Positions 6,234 to 12,404 of a DNA stretch of 15,494 nucleotides are shown here, one piece after another. The stretch is from an uncultured Clostridia bacterium. Lineage in GTDB: Bacteria; Bacillota_A; Clostridia; TANB77; CAG-508. The notes below the pieces were generated by a model, which made no database searches, was not told where the DNA came from, and saw nothing but the letters and a program-made list of their open reading frames with translations. The position numbers were made by a program, and so were the translations under genes. The number at the start of each line of letters is the position of its first letter. The first letter of the stretch is position 1. Location of the stretch: the NCBI GenBank assembly GCA_947627825.1, contig CANQXO010000026.1:1-15494 (forward strand), given 5' to 3'.

Positions 6234-7919
6234 TTATTTACTTTTTTTCCTTCTTTTTAGTCTTGTTTTCTTTTCAGTTTCTTCTGGTTCTTCCTCAATT
6301 TCTTCATTTCTCATAATTCCTATTTGAGATACAGCATCAAATAATTTAACTTCAGCGGTTTCTTGATTTTTTAGCAAGTCTTTATATTTATTTGCAGATT
6401 CAAGGTTTGATAGTTTGTTGAAAATTGACCTATTTTTCTTTTTTCTTTCTTCTGTTTTTTTATCACTATCTCTAATTGCTTCTATTCTTTTATTATACTT
6501 AGACTTGAATTTACTGTCTTTTTCTCGTCTTTCAAATTGTTTTCTACCTGATTTACGGAATTTTCTTTCAGCCCTTTCTCTTTTATGTATTTCTCTTTTT
6601 GATTCTTTCATTCTTGAATTAAGCATCATATATTGTGTGTCATTTTGCATGTCTTCAAATTCAAGTTCATCACAAATTAATTGTATAATTGTTGTTGCTA
6701 TTACATCTGAGTCATGTCTTACTTTTTCATCTTCTATGTTTGACAAATTTCTTTGAATTAGTTTTATTCCAAATTCTTTTGCCTTAGTTACATCTGGAAT
6801 AACTATGTCTTTTCCTTCTTCATTGTATTTATGTATAAATTCTGGGATGATTTCACCAGTATCATAAATACAATAATCAATTATTCCTTTTCCTACATAA
6901 TCAACAATTGCTTTGACATGGTCTGATAATTTATATTCGTCTGTTTGTCCCAACTCTGTCATGATATTACTTACATATACTTTAATTGCCTTTGATTCTT
7001 TTATTGCTTTTGCTATTCCTTTTACTAATAAGTTTGGAATAACATTTGTATATAAACTTCCCGGTCCTATAACTATTGCGTCTGCTTCATTTATTGCCTC
7101 GATTACTCCCGGTGCTGGTCTTGTATTAGTTGGGCTTATGTAAACTCTGCTAATTTTGCTTTTATTTTCACTAACCATTTCTGGGATTTTATCTCTTTGC
7201 TCTATAATTGTTCCGTCTTCAAGTTCTGCACATATATTAATTGGCTCTAAAGTAACTGGTATAACTTTTCCTGTCATATTAAGAACTCCGGTAGAGTTTT
7301 CAATAGATTTAGGAAAATTACGATATACCTCATTCATTGCTAAAAAGTAAATATCTCCAAATGATAAATCTTTTAATCTTCCTGACTTGAATTTACAATC
7401 TAGCAAATCTTCCATTTGTTTTTCATCATAAGCTAGTGCTGTTAAGCTGGCTTTTATATCATCAAGAGGCAATACTTCTAGTGCTTTTCTTGAGTCTGTT
7501 GGTGTTTCACCATAATCTGATACTGTAACTATAGCTGTAATATTGTCTGTATAATTTTTTAAGCCTCTCAAAACTGTGTTTAATCCGCTACCTCCACCTA
7601 TTACAACAATTTTTGGTCCTTGATTATATACTTTTTTATTAAATATAAGTGTATTTACATTGTTCTTTTCTTTTCTTGTATCACTTTCTTCTACCAAAAG
7701 TTCCAACATTCTTTTTTGCATGTACACCATTCCAAGTACGATAATTGTAAAACCTAATACAAAAGATATGACTATTGAAACTATTTCTAGTACGCCAAGA
7801 GTTTTTGAATCTATTAATTTTGCAATTCCAAAGCAAATTAAAACTATTCCAACTAAAACTAAAAATATCCATCTTTTCATTTTAGCTTTTCCTTTAAACC
7901 ATTTAAAAAATCCCTTCAT
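6234..7919 (-). CDS. yvcK: Membrane-anchored YvcK/CofD-like protein
   Basis: This 561-residue protein has a YvcK-family core with additions at both ends. Two membrane helices lie at about 16-36 and 44-67. The nucleotide-sugar-binding core follows: KIVVIGGGSGLNTVLRGLK (103-121), VSDYGETPTDSRKALEVLP (133-151), DDIKASLTALA (153-163), NTRPAPGVIEAINEADAIVIGPGSLYTNVIPNL (265-297) and YVSNIMTELGQT (315-326). The tail from about 430 is a 130-residue, highly charged Lys/Arg/Glu extension, probably coiled-coil or disordered. The family binds UDP-GlcNAc-type ligands and supports cell shape and gluconeogenic growth. The usual DDGGSSGRLR loop is replaced by SDYGETPTDSRKA. The ATG overlaps the murB stop (TAATG). 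An alternative start, M14 at 7880, has AAAGGA 9 nt upstream and may be preferred. Its function may differ from classical YvcK. Confidence 0.85.
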   Translation of the reverse strand: MKGFFKWFKGKAKMKRWIFLVLVGIVLICFGIAKLIDSKTLGVLEIVSIVISFVLGFTIIVLGMVYMQKRMLELLVEESDTRKEKNNVNTLIFNKKVYNQGPKIVVIGGGSGLNTVLRGLKNYTDNITAIVTVSDYGETPTDSRKALEVLPLDDIKASLTALAYDEKQMEDLLDCKFKSGRLKDLSFGDIYFLAMNEVYRNFPKSIENSTGVLNMTGKVIPVTLEPINICAELEDGTIIEQRDKIPEMVSENKSKISRVYISPTNTRPAPGVIEAINEADAIVIGPGSLYTNVIPNLLVKGIAKAIKESKAIKVYVSNIMTELGQTDEYKLSDHVKAIVDYVGKGIIDYCIYDTGEIIPEFIHKYNEEGKDIVIPDVTKAKEFGIKLIQRNLSNIEDEKVRHDSDVIATTIIQLICDELEFEDMQNDTQYMMLNSRMKESKREIHKRERAERKFRKSGRKQFERREKDSKFKSKYNKRIEAIRDSDKKTEERKKKNRSIFNKLSNLESANKYKDLLKNQETAEVKLFDAVSQIGIMRNEEIEEEPEETEKKTRLKRRKKSK

Positions 7920-8812
7920 TATTTTATAATCCTCACTTCTGTTTCTAAATTTTTATTATACTTTTCATATACAACTTTTTTTATGTATTCTATTAATTCC
8001 AAAATATCCTTTGCTGTTGCATTTCCTTTGTTTATAATAAAACCAGCATGTTTTGTTGAAACTTGTGCCCCTCCAATTGTATAACCTTTAAGTCCACACT
8101 CATCTATTAACTGGGCTGTTATAAAATCTTTTCCCCTTTTAAAAGTGCTTCCTGCACTTGGGTATTCTAAAGGCTGAGTCATAATTCTTTTCTCTTTGTA
8201 CTCATCCATTTTTGATTTTATGTTTTCTTTTTTATCCTTTTTAAAATGCATTCCAACTTCAACTATTACTGTATTTAGATTTTGAAAAATAGATTTTCTA
8301 TATTCAAAATTGATTTCATTATTTTGTATTGTTTTTACTTCTAATGTGTTTAAGTCTACAAATTTAACAAAGCTTACTACATCTTTCATTTCACTTCCAT
8401 AGGCACCTGCATTCATATATACTGCTCCTGCCAATGTTCCCGGTATGCCTGATGCAAATTCAAATCCAGAAAGCTCATTTTCTAAAAGTTTACTTGCAAG
8501 AACTGCATTAACTACTCCGGCCCCGCAAATTACCTCTGCTGTTTCTGTATTTATGTTGATTTCATTTGCTGTATATTTTATTACTAAGCCTCTAATTCCC
8601 TCATCTGAAACTAACAGATTTGTTCCGTTGCCTACAATTGTTACTGGCAAATTATTTTTGCTAGCTACTTTTAAAACTTCTTTTAGTTTTGAAATAGAAT
8701 CAACTGTTGCAAAAATATCTGCATTGCCTCCGACTTTAAAACTTGTTCGTTTTGACATTTGTTCATTTAGTTTTAAATTATCTTTGCCTAAAATGTCTTC
8801 TAATTCTTTCAA
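7919..8812 (-). CDS. murB: UDP-N-acetylenolpyruvoylglucosamine reductase
   Basis: This 297-residue FAD enzyme reduces UDP-GlcNAc-enolpyruvate to UDP-MurNAc, the second committed step of peptidoglycan synthesis, in the cytoplasm. Numbered from the TTG start, the FAD-binding block TIVGNGTNLLVSDEGIRG is at 58-75 and FASGIPGTLAGAVYMNAGAYG at 119-139. Catalytic R172 (EYRKS), S222 (AGSTFKRG) and E292 (ETEVRI) are all present. The compact size fits type II MurB. The longest frame would start at an ATG at 8860, but that ATG lies within the promoter -10 box. AAGGAGG at 8827-8821, 8 nt before TTG 8812, fixes the start instead. It opens the murB-yvcK-debrancher-holA unit; its stop overlaps the yvcK ATG by one base. 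Confidence 0.93.
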   Translation of the reverse strand: MKELEDILGKDNLKLNEQMSKRTSFKVGGNADIFATVDSISKLKEVLKVASKNNLPVTIVGNGTNLLVSDEGIRGLVIKYTANEININTETAEVICGAGVVNAVLASKLLENELSGFEFASGIPGTLAGAVYMNAGAYGSEMKDVVSFVKFVDLNTLEVKTIQNNEINFEYRKSIFQNLNTVIVEVGMHFKKDKKENIKSKMDEYKEKRIMTQPLEYPSAGSTFKRGKDFITAQLIDECGLKGYTIGGAQVSTKHAGFIINKGNATAKDILELIEYIKKVVYEKYNKNLETEVRIIK

Positions 8813-8820
8813 ATATATAC

Positions 8821-8827
8821 CCTCCTT
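8821..8827 (-). promoter_or_regulatory. Ribosome binding site fixing the murB TTG start
   Basis: AAGGAGG on the minus strand lies 8 nt before TTG at 8812-8810. An upstream in-frame ATG (8860) lies before this site and before the predicted transcription start, near 8844, so the TTG must be used. Confidence 0.85.
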
Positions 8828-8850
8828 ATTAAAAGATATATAGCAATCAT

Positions 8851-8879
8851 ATTTTATCATTTTTATATAAATTTTACAA
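8851..8879 (-). promoter_or_regulatory. Sigma-A promoter of the murB unit
   Basis: On the minus strand TTGTAA (8879-8874), a 17-nt spacer and TAAAAT (8856-8851) form a good promoter. The start is expected near 8844, leaving a leader of about 32 nt before the TTG. It is the only promoter I find for the four genes down to the terminator at 3070-3115. Confidence 0.65.
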
Positions 8880-8940
8880 CCTTATAAAGAAAATATGATT
8901 TAAATTAATCAAATTTTTTCTATATATAAAATTTAACTTT

Positions 8941-8981
8941 TTAAGTAAACTATAATTTAATTATTCAATTATAGTTCTTAA
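8941..8981 (+). repeat. Strong inverted repeat with a plus-strand T run
   Basis: AACTATAATT (8948-8957) and AATTATAGTT (8967-8976) form a perfect 10-bp stem with a 9-nt loop. It is extended by TTAAG (8941-8945) and CTTAA (8977-8981) across a 2-nt bulge. On the plus strand it is followed by TTTTTT (8983-8988), so it would act as a terminator for rightward transcripts, although no plus-strand gene lies nearby. On the minus strand no T run follows. It sits between the lexA-unit terminator and the murB promoter. Confidence 0.55.
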
Positions 8982-8993
8982 TTTTTTAGGCAC

Positions 8994-9034
8994 AAAAAAG
9001 CCCCAATTATTATTTAGTCAATAATTGGAACTTT
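8994..9034 (-). terminator. Rho-independent terminator of the lexA unit
   Basis: CCAATTATT (9003-9011) pairs with AATAATTGG (9020-9028) around an 8-nt loop. The stem is continued, across a 2x2 internal loop, by AAAG (8997-9000) with CTTT (9031-9034). On the minus strand the stem runs directly into GGGGC and TTTTTT (8999-8994). It lies about 140 nt past the stop of the small membrane protein gene and ends the lexA transcript. Confidence 0.85.
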
Positions 9035-9040
9035 CTTATT

Positions 9041-9103
9041 TAATATTTAATATTTATTATTTATTATTTATTGTTTATAATTTGTTATCTTTTATTTGTT
9101 ATT
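9041..9103. repeat. Nine degenerate AT heptamers
   Basis: Nine consecutive 7-mers can be phased: TAATATT twice, TATTATT twice, TATTGTT, TATAATT, TGTTATC, TTTTATT, TGTTATT. The first units are nearly identical and the copies degrade to the right. They lie between the membrane protein gene and the terminator, hence in the 3' untranslated part of the lexA-unit mRNA. The rest of 9041-9172 holds no further recognisable element and no credible reading frame. It may be a simple-sequence expansion. Confidence 0.6.
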
Positions 9104-9172
9104 AACATTTATCCACTTTTATGTGTATTTACTTTTTCTCATTAATTGATCTTTTTTATTACTATGTATTTT

Positions 9173-9661
9173 CTATCCAAATACTACAATTAGAGCTCCT
9201 AAAAGGATAAACCAGTTAATTTTATCTTTTGAAAAATCATCCAAGCCGAAATCCCAACCGCTAGTGTCAATTCCTTCTAGTGAATCTACTATTGATACTT
9301 TTAAACTATTTACATTATCAAAATTAAATCTTGATTCAAACTCCTTCGTTTCACCTTGTAGTAAATTATCTATTTTTACAAATTTAGTTCCGGCTAAAAC
9401 TCCTCGTTTAGTGTAAAAATCTAATCTTAGCGCTCTACCCGTAATTACCAAATCAGTATCGTTAGTTAATGTACCTTTAACATATCCATTTAATACTGTT
9501 GATTTCATTTCGCTTATTTCTACTTTTGGAGTTCCGATTTGTACTTCGTAGTTTCTTGCAATATAAGTTGACTTTATAGACAAATATGTTCCAATATCAA
9601 CTAATATATATACTATTACAAACGCTAAGAAATACTTAAAAAAAGTTTTCATTCTTTTCAT
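9173..9661 (-). CDS. Small membrane protein of unknown function, co-transcribed with lexA
   Basis: This 162-residue protein is not recognised. A basic N-terminus (MKRMK) leads into a membrane helix at about 7-28. A soluble, probably extracytoplasmic, beta-rich domain follows (about 40-135). The stretch GYVKGTLTNDTDLVITGRALRLDFYTKRG, then DNLLQGETKEF, looks like a FxLYD-type fold (strand, N-D turn, Y-x2-R-G turn, G-E-T before the last strand). A second hydrophobic segment, at 147-162, runs to the very end of the protein. AAAGGA of its ribosome binding site overlaps the lexA stop codon, so translation is coupled and it should be LexA-controlled. The stop falls right at the end of the last helix; past the TAG the same frame stays open for 17 mostly basic codons. 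A link to the SOS response is inferred from position only. Confidence 0.75.
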   Translation of the reverse strand: MKRMKTFFKYFLAFVIVYILVDIGTYLSIKSTYIARNYEVQIGTPKVEISEMKSTVLNGYVKGTLTNDTDLVITGRALRLDFYTKRGVLAGTKFVKIDNLLQGETKEFESRFNFDNVNSLKVSIVDSLEGIDTSGWDFGLDDFSKDKINWFILLGALIVVFG

Positions 9662-9675
9662 TTCTTTTACATCCT

Positions 9676-10353
9676 TTACAATTTTCTAAATACTCCGCCA
9701 ACTTTTCCTAAAATTTTACAAGTAGGAACTATAATTGGGTCCATTGTGCTATTTTCTGGTTGTAACCTTATATGGTCTTTTTCTTTATAGAATGTTTTTA
9801 CTGTTGCTTCATCATCTATTAATGCTACTACTATTGTTCCATTATCAGCTGTATTTTGTTTTTTAACTAATATGTAATCTCCATCAAAAATACCTGCTTC
9901 AATCATACTTTCGCCTCTAACTGTAAGCATAAAGCATTCAGAATTTCCTACGAAATCAAGTGGAATTGGAAATGTATCAGTTATATTTTCTACTGCTAAA
10001 ATTGGCTCTCCTGCTGTAATTTTTCCAATAACAGGTACATTTACCATCTCTTTATCTGAATATATTTGCTTTGAACCTGAAATTGCATCTTTATCTGCAG
10101 TCATTTCATCACCTTTAGAATTTTTGATAAGTCTTAAAGTTCTTCCTTTTTTACTTTCCTTTTTTATGAAGCCTCTTTCTTCTAAAGTTTTTAAATATCC
10201 TTGCACTGTTGCAGTTGAACTTAGTCCAACTACTTTACATATTTCCCTAACTGATGGAGCGTATCCTTTTAATAATATTTCTTTTTCAATGTATTTTAAG
10301 ATTGCTCTTTCTCTTTTATTTAGGCCGTTTTCATCTCTTCTAGATTTATTCAT
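9676..10353 (-). CDS. lexA: LexA repressor
   Basis: This 225-residue SOS repressor and self-cleaving serine protease has a winged-helix DNA-binding domain in the first 75 residues (LNKRERAILKYI, then APSVREICKVVGLSSTATVQGYLKTLEERGFI). The C-terminal peptidase domain carries the Ala-Gly cleavage site in ITAGEPILA (A114-G115), the nucleophile in RGESM (S149) and the general base in DDEATVKTF (K186). The longest frame starts at a TTG at 10359, only 1 nt from AAGGAGG (10367-10361). The ATG at 10353, spaced by 7 nt, is the right start. The gene has its own promoter overlapped by a palindromic operator, indicating autoregulation. RecA promotes its cleavage upon DNA damage. Confidence 0.96.
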   Translation of the reverse strand: MNKSRRDENGLNKRERAILKYIEKEILLKGYAPSVREICKVVGLSSTATVQGYLKTLEERGFIKKESKKGRTLRLIKNSKGDEMTADKDAISGSKQIYSDKEMVNVPVIGKITAGEPILAVENITDTFPIPLDFVGNSECFMLTVRGESMIEAGIFDGDYILVKKQNTADNGTIVVALIDDEATVKTFYKEKDHIRLQPENSTMDPIIVPTCKILGKVGGVFRKL

Positions 10354-10393
10354 TTTCAATCCTCCTTAGCTTTTCTCTTTAACTTACAAATTT

Positions 10394-10422
10394 ACTATAC
10401 CATAAAAAAAATAGTTTGTCAA
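10394..10422 (-). promoter_or_regulatory. Sigma-A promoter of lexA
   Basis: On the minus strand a perfect TTGACA (10422-10417), a 17-nt spacer and TATAGT (10399-10394) precede the lexA ribosome binding site by about 27 nt. The -35 box overlaps the LexA-type palindrome. Confidence 0.88.
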
Positions 10423-10433
10423 ACAAAAGTTTG
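10420..10433. promoter_or_regulatory. LexA operator (SOS box) candidate
   Basis: CAAACAAAAGTTTG is a 5-4-5 palindrome. It matches the Gram-positive SOS box layout CGAAC-N4-GTTCG with A/T substituted for the second base of each half site. It overlaps the lexA -35 box by 3 bases, where bound LexA would block RNA polymerase. Further half sites (GTTTG at 10444-10448 and CGAAC at 10450-10454) lie upstream but not in correct dyad spacing. Confidence 0.7.
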
Positions 10434-10466
10434 AAAAATTTTTGTTTGGCGAACTAATTTTTATTT

Positions 10467-11327
10467 TTATGCTTTTAATCCTGCTATGTCATCTTCCTCA
10501 AAAGTATATGTCATTTCCCTTCCATAAGCTTCTTCAAAAGCTTTCTTTTTTATATCGTAATCTTTTTGCCTTAATGCAATTTTATTTTCTTTTAAAGATA
10601 ATTCTTCATCAGGATAAATTGGTGGCATTATATGTAGAGTATATTGTAACTTATTAAAGCCATTTTCTTCATACTCATCGCTTATTTCATGCATTTCCAT
10701 AAAGCATGGAATTATTGGTACTTTAAATTTTGCTGCTAAATGGTAAGCTCCCGGCTTAAGATTTCGCACTTTTCTATAATTAAACCACATTTCTTGTTCT
10801 GGATATATTAAAATAAAATGCTTTTTTTCTAACAATTTTTTTATTGCTGGGATAAATTTTTTTTCAGTATATTCTTTATTATTACTTAAAGGTATCATAT
10901 TGTAATTATTAAATATGAATCCAAGTTCTCCCTCCATAGCTAAGTTTGCTTCAGTTACCACTATGTTTAAATCATTTTGTTTTTTTAATTTTTTTAGTGC
11001 ATAAATAATTGGTGTACTATCTTGAGGGCTAAAATGATTAGAAGTTATAATTGCTCCTGTTTTTACATTTTGCAAATTTTCTATTCCTATAATTTGTGTT
11101 TTAGCATTAAACATTTCAACGAAATTATATACAATTTTTTTTGTCATTACATTTTTTATTTTGTTTATCGGTTTCTTTTTAAAAATGTCATAGTTTAAAA
11201 TTCGTTCTTTAAAAAATTCTTCAGTAATAACAGGGTCGTTTGCTTCCACCTTTGAGTTTAGTTTATTTTCACTCAGATTCTTTTTAATATTCTCTATAAC
11301 CTCTAGCCTGTCCTTTGACTTTTCCAC
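10467..11327 (-). CDS. PlsC-like acyltransferase (second of the cassette)
   Basis: This 286-residue member of the lysophospholipid acyltransferase superfamily should transfer a fatty acyl group to a lipid or glycolipid acceptor at the membrane. Catalytic motif I is NHFSPQDS (H98-x4-D103). The motif III position reads YPEQEMWFNYRKVRN (175-189) in place of the usual FPEGxR, and PIIPCFMEM (204-212) is the usual downstream block. No clear membrane helix is present, and the first 60 residues are a charged extension. The frame starts at GTG (11327); a TAA lies five codons upstream. AAGGGGG lies 30 nt before the GTG with a 6-bp hairpin between. It is the last gene of the acyltransferase-GT8-GT8-acyltransferase cassette, 46 nt after its neighbour, with lexA following. 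Confidence 0.82.
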   Translation of the reverse strand: MEKSKDRLEVIENIKKNLSENKLNSKVEANDPVITEEFFKERILNYDIFKKKPINKIKNVMTKKIVYNFVEMFNAKTQIIGIENLQNVKTGAIITSNHFSPQDSTPIIYALKKLKKQNDLNIVVTEANLAMEGELGFIFNNYNMIPLSNNKEYTEKKFIPAIKKLLEKKHFILIYPEQEMWFNYRKVRNLKPGAYHLAAKFKVPIIPCFMEMHEISDEYEENGFNKLQYTLHIMPPIYPDEELSLKENKIALRQKDYDIKKKAFEEAYGREMTYTFEEDDIAGLKA

Positions 11328-11338
11328 TCTAATTTTGC

Positions 11339-11364
11339 GTTAGTATAAAACTAACATCCCCCTT
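11339..11364 (-). promoter_or_regulatory. Distant ribosome binding site and hairpin before the GTG start
   Basis: On the minus strand AAGGGGG (11364-11358) is followed by AT and a perfect hairpin, GTTAGT-5 nt-ACTAAC (11355-11339), then 11 nt to the GTG at 11327. Folding the hairpin would reduce the spacing from 30 to 13 nt. An ATG directly after the G run opens only a five-codon frame ending in TAA, too close to the G run for normal initiation. Confidence 0.4.
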
Positions 11365-11373
11365 CTTAAAGAT

Positions 11374-12375
11374 TTAAACTGGCTCGTCTGTTGCTTCAAC
11401 ACTTTCTACCATTTCTATATCGTCTTCATCTAATTCGTCGTCTATGTCAGCAAATTTAAATTCTTGTTTCATTATTTGTCTTGCATAATCTTCTAGTTTT
11501 TCAGCACCTTTAATATCTGCTTGTTTTGATTCTTCTGGGTAGCTTTCTAAGGTCTTTTTCAAAGTGTCATAGTATCTAGTTTCTTTAGCATAATTCCAGA
11601 AACTTTCTTGATATCTTACATCATCATAGTGCCAAGGTTTTCTAAACATATTATAATGAATTAAATGTAATTCTTCTGTTTTGTAAACTTTTCCATAGTC
11701 TGGCATTTTGTTCCATGTTTCTGGTAAATATTTAACTCTACCTTTACATAGTATGTTTAAATAATCTTGGTCTGGCGCAACTGTATCTAAGTTATAATTT
11801 ATTAATCTATATAAAAATTTTTCTTCAATTCTTGATTTTCTCATTTCTCTTAAATTCATAAGCAATACGCCTGAATTAAAATAATGATTTGGTGCAATTC
11901 CTAGTGCTTCTTTAGCATATCTTGTAAATACTGGCACACTACCAATAACTTGGTCTGGTACACCAGCAAGTAAATTATCACCTAAATCTGTATTATAGAA
12001 ATTAGCTATATCATCTTGCAAAGCTATATCTGCATCTAAATAAATTGCCTTTTCGTACTCAGGAAACATTGATGGAATGAACATTCTGTAATAAATTGTT
12101 TCTGAGTAATAGTCTCTTAGTCTTAATGCTAGGGCTTTTTTTAGCTTTGTAGTGATATGTGATATATTTTGAAAACTGATTCTTACATTATTTGTTTCCA
12201 TTCTTTTTACTTCTGCTTTTCCTAGTAAACTCATTCCTGTATGTAAAATAATTATTCTATAATTATTTTCTTCATTAGAATTTGCTATTAAAGAATGAAT
12301 TGCTACCGATAAACAAGGTATATAATTATCATCTGCTGAAAAGAATATCGGTATTTCTGATTTTATTTTTCTCAT
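11374..12375 (-). CDS. GT8-family glycosyltransferase (long)
   Basis: This 333-residue retaining glycosyltransferase of the LgtC/GT8 family should transfer a sugar (galactose or glucose in known members) from a UDP-sugar. The N-terminus PIFFSADDNYIPCLSVAIHSL is the nucleotide-binding start. The metal-binding DxD is IYLDADIAL (D114-A-D116 from the chosen start). HYFNSGVLLMNL and APDQDYLN are the acceptor-side and catalytic-region motifs, and LIHYNMFRKPWHY resembles the C-terminal H-x-K-PW block. A 50-residue acidic tail follows (many D/E, ending VEATDEPV). No membrane segment is visible, so action on a membrane acceptor from the cytoplasm is likely. GGAGG lies 5 nt before ATG 12375; the longer frame from 12387 would start inside the ribosome binding site and is rejected. 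Confidence 0.9.
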   Translation of the reverse strand: MRKIKSEIPIFFSADDNYIPCLSVAIHSLIANSNEENNYRIIILHTGMSLLGKAEVKRMETNNVRISFQNISHITTKLKKALALRLRDYYSETIYYRMFIPSMFPEYEKAIYLDADIALQDDIANFYNTDLGDNLLAGVPDQVIGSVPVFTRYAKEALGIAPNHYFNSGVLLMNLREMRKSRIEEKFLYRLINYNLDTVAPDQDYLNILCKGRVKYLPETWNKMPDYGKVYKTEELHLIHYNMFRKPWHYDDVRYQESFWNYAKETRYYDTLKKTLESYPEESKQADIKGAEKLEDYARQIMKQEFKFADIDDELDEDDIEMVESVEATDEPV

Positions 12376-12404
12376 AATTTCCTCCATTTTTGCTTTCTTT
12401 TGAA

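Noticed and set aside
6415..6756. A 113-codon Leu/Ser-rich plus-strand frame antisense to the yvcK tail
   Set aside because: It mirrors the Lys/Arg/Glu codons of the YvcK extension, and no initiation signal or protein family is apparent.
8445..8843. A 132-codon plus-strand frame antisense to murB
   Set aside because: MurB on the other strand has all its catalytic residues. The plus frame has no ribosome binding site and low-complexity Ser/Leu/Pro content, so it is a shadow.
10354..10359. TTG start for LexA at 10359
   Set aside because: Only 1 nt separates it from AAGGAGG; the ATG at 10353 has a normal 7-nt spacing.
12376..12387. Longer GT8 frame starting at ATG 12387
   Set aside because: Its first codons form the GGAGG ribosome binding site of the ATG at 12375.
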